In this document: in pieces, positions 1 to 6,038 of the stretch
Layout: every line of letters starts with the position of its first letter
How positions within the stretch are numbered: position 1 is the first letter of the stretch
Assembly: GCA_910587815.1 (NCBI GenBank)
Contig: CAJUNK010000022.1
Span: 1-16,347, forward strand
DNA length: 16,347 bases
Source of the DNA: Candidatus Gastranaerophilales bacterium
GTDB lineage: Bacteria; Cyanobacteriota; Vampirovibrionia; Gastranaerophilales; Gastranaerophilaceae
Direction: 5' to 3'
The notes under the pieces: model-generated
Database searches by the model: none
What the model saw: the letters and a program-made list of their open reading frames with translations, nothing else
Told to the model about the DNA's origin: nothing
Position numbers and translations under genes: made by a program

Positions 1-338
1 TACATTGATTACATTAAATAAGCACACTTTAGTTCAGTTGCCCTAGGAAACGATTAGGTTTCCGTATACAAACAGGGTTCTACCAACTGAATTAAAGACA
101 AAACAGCACATTGATTACATTAAATAAGCGTCCTTAGTTCAGTTGCCCTAGGAAACGATTGAGTTTCCGTATACAAACAGGGTTCTACCAACTGAATTAA
201 AGACAAAACAGTACATTGATTACATTAAATAAGCACACTTTAGTTCAGTTGCCCTAGGAAACGATTGAGTTTCCGTATACAAACAGGGTTCTACCAACTG
301 AATTAAAGACAAAACAGTACATTGATTACATTAAATAA
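1..338 (+). repeat. Tandem array of ~105-bp units containing tRNA-Trp 5' fragments
   Basis: Three full units (22-127, 128-232, 233-338; lengths 106, 105, 106) and the tail of a fourth at 1-21 lead into the intact tRNA-Trp at 339. Each unit holds the leader, the first ~18 nt of tRNA-Trp ending at TTCAGTTG, then CCCTA, a perfect hairpin GGAAAC/GTTTCC, a ~13-nt spacer, and GTTCTACCAACTGAA (77-91, 182-196, 288-302). That last 15-mer is the exact reverse complement of the tRNA-Trp D-arm (349-363). Unit 128-232 keeps the true acceptor start GCGTCCT; units 22 and 233 read GCACACTTT instead, giving a 211-bp higher-order period. TTAGTTCAGTTG can pair with CAACTGAATTAA over 12 positions, enclosing the small hairpin. 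The array continues left of the window. No complete tRNA can fold from any unit before 339. Confidence 0.9.
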
Positions 339-411
339 GCGTCCTTAGTTCAGTTGGTAGAACGTCGGTCTCCAAAACCGGATGTCGAGGGTTCGAGTCC
401 TTCAGGGCGCG
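339..411 (+). tRNA. tRNA-Trp (anticodon CCA)
   Basis: A complete cloverleaf can be drawn. Acceptor 339-345 pairs with 404-410 (one G-T pair). D-stem GTTC/GAAC is at 348-351 and 360-363. Anticodon stem 365-369 pairs with 377-381, with loop CTCCAAA placing anticodon CCA at 372-374. T-stem 387-391 pairs with 399-403 around TTCGAGT. The discriminator is G411 and CCA is not encoded. The gene sits 45 bp upstream of secE, a common bacterial arrangement because translation and secretion genes are often co-transcribed with tRNA-Trp. The leader is the tandem array described at 1-338. Confidence 0.97.
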
Positions 412-456
412 AGTTTATGTAAATAATCTTTTTAAAAATTAATTAAAGGAAGGCAA

Positions 457-690
457 ATGGCAAATCCTAATACAAAACTAAAAAAGGATGATAAAACCAC
501 ACTAACAGATGGTTTCAGAAATTATTTCAAAGGTGTAAAAGCTGAATGGGGAAAAGTAACCTGGCCCGAAAAACACCAAATAATTGTAGAAACAGGTATT
601 GTTCTCTTTGTTGTAATAGCTTTCACAGTAATTGTATATCTGATGGATATTATATTCAAAGGATTGTTAGGGTTAATTCCTATAAAGTAA
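457..690 (+). CDS. secE: Preprotein translocase subunit SecE
   Basis: SecE is the small clamp subunit of the SecYEG channel in the cytoplasmic membrane. The 77-residue protein has the usual single-span form: a basic cytoplasmic N-terminus, the conserved amphipathic segment FKGVKAEWGKVTWPEK (residues 24-39), and one hydrophobic span at about 43-68. Length and motif match the short bacterial SecE type rather than the three-span enterobacterial form. AAAGGAAGG lies about 5 nt before the ATG and supports the start. It lies between tRNA-Trp and nusG, 19 bp before nusG, the standard position, so identification is safe despite the small size. Confidence 0.96.
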   Translation: MANPNTKLKKDDKTTLTDGFRNYFKGVKAEWGKVTWPEKHQIIVETGIVLFVVIAFTVIVYLMDIIFKGLLGLIPIK

Positions 691-709
691 ATAAAAGGAT
701 TAAAAATAG

Positions 710-1342
710 ATGAAAGATAACGAAATGTTTGATGAAAAAGATAACTTAACCCCAGAGATTGAAGATACAGAAATTAACACAAAGGAAGAAAAGCCTGATT
801 TTAAATCTCAAAAAGAACCTAAAAAAAGATGGTATGTAGTTCATACATATTCAGGCCATGAAAACAAGGTGAAAGTAAACCTTGAAAAACGTGTTGAATA
901 TATGAATATGGGCGAAAAAATCTTTAGGATTGAAGTTCCGCAAAAAACAATAACACAAGTTAAAGGCGGGAAAAAATCTGAAAAAGAAGAAAAAATATTC
1001 CCAGGATACGTTTTGGTTGAAATGATTATGGATGATGATTCCTGGTATGTGGTAAGACACACAGCAGGTGTTACAAAATTTGTAGGCTCATCTAAAAAAC
1101 CAATTCCTGCTAAAGATTCTGAAATTAAAAAAATAATCCACAGAGGTCAAACACAAGCACCAAAAATTGAACTTGATGTCAAAGTGGGCGATAAAGTTAG
1201 AATTATTTCAGGACCTTTTGCAGAATTCATCGGCGACATTACAGAAGTTTATCCTGATAAATCAAAATTGAGAGCTATGGTTTCAATCTTTGGACGTGAA
1301 ACCCCTGTAGAGCTTGAATACAAACAAATACAAAAAGTTTAA
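710..1342 (+). CDS. nusG: Transcription termination/antitermination factor NusG
   Basis: NusG binds the RNA polymerase clamp and links it to Rho or to ribosomal S10. The 210-residue protein has an NGN domain (about 40-137, with RWYVVHTYSGHE at the first strand and the signature FPGYVLV at 97-103, then VRHTAGVTKFVG) and a C-terminal KOW domain (about 157-210, with GDKVRIISGPFAEFIGDI and GRETPVELE). The first ~38 residues are an acidic, lysine-rich low-complexity extension absent from the shorter E. coli form; similar tails occur in other phyla. An AAAGGA site 694-699 precedes the ATG. It follows secE and is followed by a ~196-bp leader before rplK, so it is likely co-transcribed with both neighbours. 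Confidence 0.97.
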   Translation: MKDNEMFDEKDNLTPEIEDTEINTKEEKPDFKSQKEPKKRWYVVHTYSGHENKVKVNLEKRVEYMNMGEKIFRIEVPQKTITQVKGGKKSEKEEKIFPGYVLVEMIMDDDSWYVVRHTAGVTKFVGSSKKPIPAKDSEIKKIIHRGQTQAPKIELDVKVGDKVRIISGPFAEFIGDITEVYPDKSKLRAMVSIFGRETPVELEYKQIQKV

Positions 1343-1538
1343 TGGCAAGGTAGGGCAAAACAAAAACCAGCAGCTTGCCAAAGTCCGATTAATGCATAAA
1401 AATGCAAAGTAATTGGAAACAAAATCAAGAACATACTTGCCCAAATAACAAATAACAATAAATACAAAATGTGGAAGGGCGTCAGCATTATAAAAGCAAT
1501 AATTAAACGCCTGTTAGACCACGAAAGGAGAAAATAAT
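1343..1538 (+). promoter_or_regulatory. rplK leader region with two possible hairpins (candidate L1 control site)
   Basis: This 196-bp gap is A-rich and holds no gene. TGGCAAG (1343-1349) can pair with CTTGCCA (1374-1380) directly after the nusG stop, with no T-run after it, so it is not a simple terminator. Nearer rplK, GTGG (1471-1474) pairs with CCAC (1519-1522) and GGCGT (1478-1482) with ACGCC (1507-1511), separated by an asymmetric internal loop, just before the SD AAAGGAG. A stem-asymmetric loop-stem next to rplK is the general form of sites where ribosomal protein L1 represses its own operon. The assignment is inference, and no promoter is evident in the gap. Confidence 0.35.
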
Positions 1539-1973
1539 ATGGCACCAAACAACAAGAAAGTAACCGGTAAAATCAAGCTTCAAATTGAAGCCGGCAAAGC
1601 TAATCCATCGCCTCCGGTTGGTCCTGCTTTAGGCCAAAAAGGCGTAAACATTATGGATTTTTGCAAACAATTTAACGAAAGAACACAATCTCAAGCAGGA
1701 TATATTATCCCTGTAGTTATTGATGTTTATGAAGACAGAAGCTTTACATTTGTTACAAAATCACCACCAGCTGCTGTTTTAATTAAAAAAGCACTTAATC
1801 TTCCAAAAGGTTCTGCCGCTCCAAACAAAACAAAAGTTGGACAAATTACAAAAGCGCAATTAGAAGAAATTGCAAAAACAAAAATGGGAGATTTAAACGC
1901 CACAACAATGGAAGCTGCTGTTGAAATGATAAAAGGTTCAGCACGCGCAATGGGCGTAACTGTTGCCGAATAG
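1539..1973 (+). CDS. rplK: 50S ribosomal protein L11
   Basis: L11 sits at the GTPase-associated centre of the large subunit and binds 23S rRNA. The 144-residue product has normal length. The proline-rich N-terminal domain carries the conserved PSPPVGPALGQKGVNIMDFCK stretch (from about residue 23), and the C-terminal rRNA-binding domain carries KSPPAAVLIKKA and a GSARAMGV ending. CACGAAAGGAGAAA gives a strong SD before the ATG, and the same sequence precedes rplA. The gene is 68 bp upstream of rplA, the conserved L11-L1 pair. It ends in TAG, which shows TAG is a stop in this organism. Confidence 0.98.
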   Translation: MAPNNKKVTGKIKLQIEAGKANPSPPVGPALGQKGVNIMDFCKQFNERTQSQAGYIIPVVIDVYEDRSFTFVTKSPPAAVLIKKALNLPKGSAAPNKTKVGQITKAQLEEIAKTKMGDLNATTMEAAVEMIKGSARAMGVTVAE

Positions 1974-1978
1974 TTAAA

Positions 1979-2035
1979 GATGGGAGGCAAAACCCTTAAA
2001 ATAAAAGGGCGACGCCGTTATCACCACGAAAGGAG
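1979..2035 (+). promoter_or_regulatory. rplK-rplA intercistronic structured segment with repeated SD block
   Basis: CCCTT (1993-1997) pairs with AAGGG (2005-2009) and GGC (1986-1988) can close with GCC (2014-2016). The segment ends in GTTATCACCACGAAAGGAGAAA, which closely repeats the block before rplK (GTTAGACCACGAAAGGAGAAA, about 1513-1533). Duplication of the bases around both SDs suggests that one factor, L1 being the obvious candidate, could act on both genes, but shared SD context alone could explain it. The pairing here is weaker than in the rplK leader. Confidence 0.3.
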
Positions 2036-2041
2036 AAATAA

Positions 2042-2767
2042 ATGTCAAAATTAACAAAGAAACAAACAAAAATAAAAGAAATGCTTGAAGGTTTTGAACA
2101 ACCAGCAAGCGCTATAAGTGCTATTGAAATGCTTCAAAAAATTTCTAGCGAAACTGCAAAATTTGACGAAACAGTTGAATGCCACATGAGACTCGGCATT
2201 GATGTTAAACATGCTGACCAACAAATAAGGTCTACCACCGTTTTACCAGCTGGCCTTGGTAAAACCGTTAGAGTTTGCGTTATTGCAAAAGCAGACAAAG
2301 CTACTGATGCAAAAGCAGCAGGAGCTGATGAAGCAGGAGCTGAAGATATTATTGAAAAAATATCAAAGGGTTGGTTCGAATTTGATACATTGATTGCAAC
2401 CCCTGATATGATGGCACCTTTAGGTAAATTAGGCCGTGTACTTGGTCCAAAAGGCTTAATGCCAAACCCAAAAACAGGAACAGTAACAACTGATGTTGCA
2501 AAAGCTGTTAAAGATGCTAAAGCAGGTAAAGTTGAATTTAGAGCCGATAAACAAGGTATGATTCACGTACCTATAGGCAAAATCAAATTTGCAAAAGAAG
2601 ATTTAATCAAAAACTTTGCAACCTTGGCTGATGCAGTTATTAAGGCAAAACCATCTGCTGCAAAAGGTACATACATTAAATCTGCATATTTAACAACCAC
2701 TATGGGTCCTGGAATCAAATTAGATTCAAAAAATTTGGCATCTGAAATTAAGGAACATGTTGGATAG
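2042..2767 (+). CDS. rplA: 50S ribosomal protein L1
   Basis: L1 forms the mobile L1 stalk beside the E site and, in many bacteria, represses its own operon. The 241-residue protein is full length. The central signature GKLGRVLGPKGLMPNPKTGT (about residues 128-147) is intact, as are the FDTLIATPDMM segment before it and KGTYIKSAYLTTTMGPG near the end. SD AAAGGAG is 6 nt before the ATG. It is the last gene of this ribosomal cluster: a strong terminator follows within 30 bp and rplJ/rplL are not next, so the common bacterial rplKAJL arrangement is split here. Confidence 0.98.
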   Translation: MSKLTKKQTKIKEMLEGFEQPASAISAIEMLQKISSETAKFDETVECHMRLGIDVKHADQQIRSTTVLPAGLGKTVRVCVIAKADKATDAKAAGADEAGAEDIIEKISKGWFEFDTLIATPDMMAPLGKLGRVLGPKGLMPNPKTGTVTTDVAKAVKDAKAGKVEFRADKQGMIHVPIGKIKFAKEDLIKNFATLADAVIKAKPSAAKGTYIKSAYLTTTMGPGIKLDSKNLASEIKEHVG

Positions 2768-2794
2768 TTTAAAACCTTCAGATTCAATATTTAG

Positions 2795-2837
2795 AAGCAT
2801 AGAGCGGGGGAAAAAATTTTCGCGCTCTATGCTTTTT
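2795..2837 (+). terminator. Rho-independent terminator after rplA
   Basis: AAGCATAGAGCG (2795-2806) pairs perfectly over 12 bp with CGCTCTATGCTT (2823-2834), with a 16-nt loop and a T-run straddling the end of the stem (2833-2837). It begins 28 bp after the rplA stop and should end the ribosomal protein transcript. The likely start codon of the next gene (2829) lies in its 3' arm, so leakage through the hairpin may be how that gene is expressed. Confidence 0.85.
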
Positions 2838-3263
2838 AAAATTTTTGATTGGATTTATACAAAATCATGCTTTGGAATTTTGCAACGTATACCAAGAAGA
2901 TTTGTAAAATTTTTATTTGTAGGTGCAATAAATACCCTTTTTGGATATTCAACATACGCTTTATTTGTAGCTCTTTCTTTTAAACCATCCCATGCACTTT
3001 TAATTTCATATATTTTAAGTATATTTTGGAATTTTAAAACAACAGGCTCTATCGTATTTAGAAACAAAGATAACAGCCTGATTTTTAAATTTTTCTTATC
3101 CTATATTTTCACATTTTTTGTGAATAAATACTCTCTAGAATTTTTAATAGAAGTTTTGCATATTAATGAATACTTGGCAGAAGCCATCGTAATTCCACCA
3201 GTTGCAGTTTTATCATTCATAATTTTCAAAACGTTTATTTTTGTGGATAAAAAGAAGGTTTAA
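2829..3263 (+). CDS. GtrA-like small membrane protein
   Basis: The 144-residue product (from the ATG at 2829) has four hydrophobic spans at about 25-45, 53-72, 85-105 and 115-137. It begins its core with FVKFLFVGAINTLFGYSTY, typical of the GtrA family, which is linked to moving or presenting lipid-linked sugars in cell-surface polysaccharide synthesis. FWNFKTTGSIVFR after the second span is also family-typical. The reading frame is open back to an ATG at 2757 that overlaps the rplA end, but the residues between 2757 and 2829 would be encoded by the terminator and look noncoding. No good SD precedes 2829, so the exact start is uncertain. Its partner glycosyltransferase is not in this window. 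Confidence 0.8.
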   Translation: MLFKIFDWIYTKSCFGILQRIPRRFVKFLFVGAINTLFGYSTYALFVALSFKPSHALLISYILSIFWNFKTTGSIVFRNKDNSLIFKFFLSYIFTFFVNKYSLEFLIEVLHINEYLAEAIVIPPVAVLSFIIFKTFIFVDKKKV

Positions 3264-3280
3264 TAAATCTAAATTCGCTA

Positions 3281-3309
3281 TTGTTTGTATTCTACATTGA
3301 TAGTATAAT
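3281..3309 (+). promoter_or_regulatory. Predicted sigma-70-type promoter for the aminotransferase operon
   Basis: A perfect -10 TATAAT at 3304-3309 is preceded, with 17-bp spacing, by a weak -35 TTGTTT at 3281-3286. It lies in the 105-bp gap after the GtrA-like gene and about 60 bp before the aminotransferase ATG, which has an AGAGGA ribosome site at 3354-3359. Confidence 0.5.
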
Positions 3310-3368
3310 GTTTTATGCCGAAGTTTTAAAGACTTTTAATAAAAAATAGAACAAGAGGAATTTAAGAT

Positions 3369-4568
3369 ATGGAAAACCTTTTATCTGAACGCATTTTATC
3401 CACACCACCATCTTTTGTAAGAAGCATTTTAAAAACTGCGGCAGACCCTGAAATTATCTCTTTTGCAGGTGGTTTGCCAAATCCTGTATCTTTCCCGCAG
3501 GAAGAGCTTTTAAAATCTATGAAAAATATTGTGGATAAATTTGGAAGTGCCGTTTTCCAATATTCCTTAACTCCAGGCATACCGCAATTAAGAGAATATA
3601 TTGCAAATCGTTACAACAAAAAATTTGGCTTAAATCTAGATTATGAAAATATTTTAATCACAACAGGCTCTCAACAGGCGCTAGATTTAATTTCAAAAGT
3701 ATTGCTAGATAAAAATGATAATGTTGTTGTTGAAAAGCCAAGCTATCTTGGTGCAATTCAGGTATTTTCGCAATACCAGCCAAAATTTCATACTGTAGAA
3801 TTAACCGAAAATGGCCTTAATATTGAACAATTAAAAGAAGTTTTAAAAAACGATATAAAACTTTTATATGCCATCCCTGAATTTCAAAATCCAACAGGGC
3901 TTACGTATTCAGCCGAAAACAGAGAAGAAATATTTAATGTTATAAAAGACAAAAATATGGTTTTGGTGGAAGATGATCCTTATGGAGAATTAAGGTTTGA
4001 AGGAGAACATTTGCCATACATTGGTGCTGGTAAATTTAAAAACAGTATAGTATTAGGTTCATTTTCAAAAGTAGTAACACCTGGAATGCGCACAGGATAT
4101 ATTATTTGCCAAAATAAAGAATTAATAAAACATATTTCAATATCAAAAGAAGCATCTGATTTGCATACAAACGTTTTTGCGCAATATTTAATCTGGGATT
4201 ACTTAATGAACAATGATTTTGATGCACATATTGCAAAAATAAGAAAACTTTACAAAGAACAAGCGCATGCAATGTTGAATGCTATGGATAAATATTTCCC
4301 AAAAAATATTAAATACACAAGGCCTGATGGCGGAATGTTTTTATGGGTGACTCTGCCTGAAGATATTAGCGCCCTTGAATTATTCCCAAAAGCACTTGAA
4401 AAAAAGGTGGCATTTGTGCCTGGCGATCCATTCTATATAAATAAGAAAAATGTAAATACTTTAAGGCTAAATTATACTAATGCAGATTCCAAAACAATTG
4501 AAGAAGGTATAAAAAGACTTGGAGAATTACTAAATGCAATACCTGTAAAAACACTAAGCAGGTCATAA
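3369..4568 (+). CDS. PLP-dependent class I/II aminotransferase (2-aminoadipate/aromatic type)
   Basis: This 399-residue protein is a fold-type I PLP aminotransferase that transfers an amino group to a 2-oxo acid. FAGGLPNPVSFP (32-43) matches the LysN / multiple-substrate aminotransferase subgroup. Visible cofactor residues are Asn174 in NPTG, the Asp of EDDPY (201-205), the Schiff-base Lys234 in SFSKVVTPGMRTGY with Arg241, and a late substrate-carboxylate arginine in TLRLNYT (about 374). All key positions are present, so it should be active. Its substrate cannot be told from sequence: 2-aminoadipate, aromatic or branched-chain acids are all possible. It ends 3 bp before the next ATG, so it is translated together with the ATP-grasp protein. 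Confidence 0.9.
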   Translation: MENLLSERILSTPPSFVRSILKTAADPEIISFAGGLPNPVSFPQEELLKSMKNIVDKFGSAVFQYSLTPGIPQLREYIANRYNKKFGLNLDYENILITTGSQQALDLISKVLLDKNDNVVVEKPSYLGAIQVFSQYQPKFHTVELTENGLNIEQLKEVLKNDIKLLYAIPEFQNPTGLTYSAENREEIFNVIKDKNMVLVEDDPYGELRFEGEHLPYIGAGKFKNSIVLGSFSKVVTPGMRTGYIICQNKELIKHISISKEASDLHTNVFAQYLIWDYLMNNDFDAHIAKIRKLYKEQAHAMLNAMDKYFPKNIKYTRPDGGMFLWVTLPEDISALELFPKALEKKVAFVPGDPFYINKKNVNTLRLNYTNADSKTIEEGIKRLGELLNAIPVKTLSRS

Positions 4569-4571
4569 ATT

Positions 4572-5723
4572 ATGTTCATTTTAGATAAACCTTACGTTTC
4601 AGATTTTTTACAAAATACTGCAATAAAGTATGGTTATTCTGTATTAAATAATAAAGCAGCGGGTGAACTTGATCTAGATGAAGAACTAAATTTCATCTGT
4701 GAAGGGGCTGCAATAAATAAAATAAAAGAAAATACAGAAACTTTAATTTATTCAAATTCTGAAAATGCAATTGATTGGATTACAAAAAATCTTGATTTTA
4801 CTGAAATTCCTGAAAAAATCAAACTTTTTAAAGATAAGGCGAAATTTAGAAAATTAATTTCTGATATTTATCCTGATTTTTATTTTAGGGAAATAAATTT
4901 AGACGAAATTTACGATATTAAACCGAACGAAATCCCGTATCCTGTTGTATTAAAACCAAGTGTAGGATTTTTAAGTTTTGGCGTTTATACAATTTATGAC
5001 AATAAAGAATGGAATAATGCAGTAAAAAATTTAAAGTCCAACATTGAACAATTTAAAAGCATTTATCCAAACAGTGTTGTTGATACATCGAAATTTATAA
5101 TAGAAAAATTGATTGAAGGAGAAGAATTTGCCGTTGATGTTTATTTTAACGATAAAAGCGAGCCTATAATTTTAAACATCTTTCAGCATCCTTTTATTTC
5201 AAAAGATGACGTTTCAGATAGGGTTTATTTTACATCTAAAAAAATAATAGAAACATATCTGAATAAATTTACAGATTTATTTAGAAAAATTGCACTGAGT
5301 GCAAATTTAAAAAATTTCCCCGCCCATATTGAGCTTCGTGTGGATAAAAACAAAAATATCACCCCTATTGAAGTAAACCCTATGCGCTTTGCAGGCTGGT
5401 GCATATCAGATTTAGCATATTTTTCTTATGGTATAAATGTTTATAAACATTATTTTGAACAACAAGTTCCGGATTGGAAAATGATTTTAGAAAATATTGA
5501 TGATTCACTTTATTATTTTGTTGTAGCAGAAAAACCTTCTAAATATAGAAAAAATAATGTTATAGATTATGAAGAATTTTTAAAAAATATTAAACATCCC
5601 TTAGAGGTTAGAAAAATAGACCCAAATATACATCCAGTCTTTGCAATTATTTTTGCAAAAGCAAGCACCATAAATGAAATATTCGATATTTTAAAATTAG
5701 ATTTTAATAAATTTATAAAATAA
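4572..5723 (+). CDS. ATP-grasp domain protein (carboxylate-amine ligase-like)
   Basis: ATP-grasp enzymes activate a carboxylate as an acyl phosphate and join it to an amine or thiol. In this 383-residue protein the ATP-grasp fold covers about 85-290. YPVVLKPSVGFLSFGV contains Lys128 and a glycine/serine loop; FIIEKLIEGEEFAVDVYF (175-192) is the purine-contacting strand; and AHIELRVD (Glu254) with PIEVNPMRFAGW (Glu267, Asn269, Arg272) supplies the metal and phosphate ligands. The ~80 N-terminal residues resemble a degenerate pre-ATP-grasp domain. It begins 3 bp after the aminotransferase stop, so the pair probably makes a product amino acid and then ligates or modifies it. I do not recognise a specific family or substrate. 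Confidence 0.85.
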   Translation: MFILDKPYVSDFLQNTAIKYGYSVLNNKAAGELDLDEELNFICEGAAINKIKENTETLIYSNSENAIDWITKNLDFTEIPEKIKLFKDKAKFRKLISDIYPDFYFREINLDEIYDIKPNEIPYPVVLKPSVGFLSFGVYTIYDNKEWNNAVKNLKSNIEQFKSIYPNSVVDTSKFIIEKLIEGEEFAVDVYFNDKSEPIILNIFQHPFISKDDVSDRVYFTSKKIIETYLNKFTDLFRKIALSANLKNFPAHIELRVDKNKNITPIEVNPMRFAGWCISDLAYFSYGINVYKHYFEQQVPDWKMILENIDDSLYYFVVAEKPSKYRKNNVIDYEEFLKNIKHPLEVRKIDPNIHPVFAIIFAKASTINEIFDILKLDFNKFIK

Positions 5724-5757
5724 AATACAGCATACTTTTTATTGTATGCTGTATTTT
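5722..5757. terminator. Bidirectional terminator between the ATP-grasp gene and ppdK
   Basis: AAAATACAGCATAC (5722-5735) pairs perfectly over 14 bp with GTATGCTGTATTTT (5744-5757), loop TTTTTATT. The A- and T-runs at the two ends make it work on both strands. It overlaps the ATP-grasp stop codon, and on the minus strand the stop codon of the broken ppdK tail (5739-5741) lies in its loop. This suggests the minus-strand transcription unit originally ended here. Confidence 0.85.
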
Positions 5758-5986
5758 CTGAATATTTTATACACAGGCTTGCGTGCCTTTTGCTCCTGCG
5801 GGTGCTGCGCCTGTTGTTCGTTTTCCTCCATGCAAAACTCACAAGGCTTGTATTCTACGTCGTTATCGTAATGCTGCTAGCACCGGCTTGTGCCTTCAAT
5901 TACAGCTTGTGCTGCGGCACCTTCATTTGCAATTTAGCAAATGAAAGCGGCTTGTCCGCAAAATGCAAACTTGCCGCTTCAAAAAT
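5739..5986 (-). pseudogene. Broken coding tail beyond the ppdK stop
   Basis: On the minus strand after the ppdK stop, one frame (offset from ppdK) reads ANEGAAAQAVIEGTSRC, a TAG at 5877-5879, then 45 codons to a TAA at 5739-5741. The 45 codons include YDNDVEYKPCEFCMEENEQQ and end KPVYKIFRKYSIQ. AAAQAVIE repeats the end of the intact PPDK (LAAAQAVIENN), and the second part reads like genuine protein, with a CxxC pair. The simplest view is that PPDK, or a gene after it, once had this C-terminal tail and an insertion of about 104 bp with frameshift plus a TAG removed it. TAG reassignment is unlikely because rplK and rplA end in TAG. A 30-codon ORF from the ATG at 5829-5831 could still be read. 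Confidence 0.45.
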
Positions 5987-6038
5987 TTATTTATTGTTTT
6001 CTATAACCGCTTGTGCTGCGGCAAGTTTCGCCTGCGGA
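5905..6038 (+). repeat. Partial copy-hairpin-inverted copy unit at the ppdK 3' end
   Basis: Read on the plus strand, GCTTGTGCTGCGGCA at 5905-5919 is an exact 15-bp direct copy of 6009-6023 in ppdK, 104 bp apart. It is followed by CC and a perfect 9-bp hairpin TTCATTTGC/GCAAATGAA (5922-5930, 5937-5945). Next comes an inverted copy (5955-5977) of ppdK 6018-6038: TCCGCA and AAACTTGCCGC match and a 4-6 nt centre differs. The inverted copy spans the point where the direct copy stops. The order and spacing are the same as in the tRNA-Trp and tRNA-Ala leaders. Confidence 0.65.

Noticed and set aside
1..338. CRISPR-like array of regular repeats
   Set aside because: The whole ~105-bp unit is conserved with no variable spacers, and its content is tRNA and leader sequence.
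1339..1548. Minus-strand 69-codon hydrophobic ORF in the rplK leader
   Set aside because: It is antisense to an A-rich leader, which gives Phe/Leu/Ile-rich translation by composition, and it has no SD.
2757..2828. Earlier ATG for the GtrA-like protein
   Set aside because: The extra residues would be encoded by the rplA terminator hairpin and do not resemble the family.
5877..5879. TAG read as an amino acid in the ppdK tail
   Set aside because: TAG ends rplK and rplA here, and a TAA interrupts the same frame nearby; decay is simpler.
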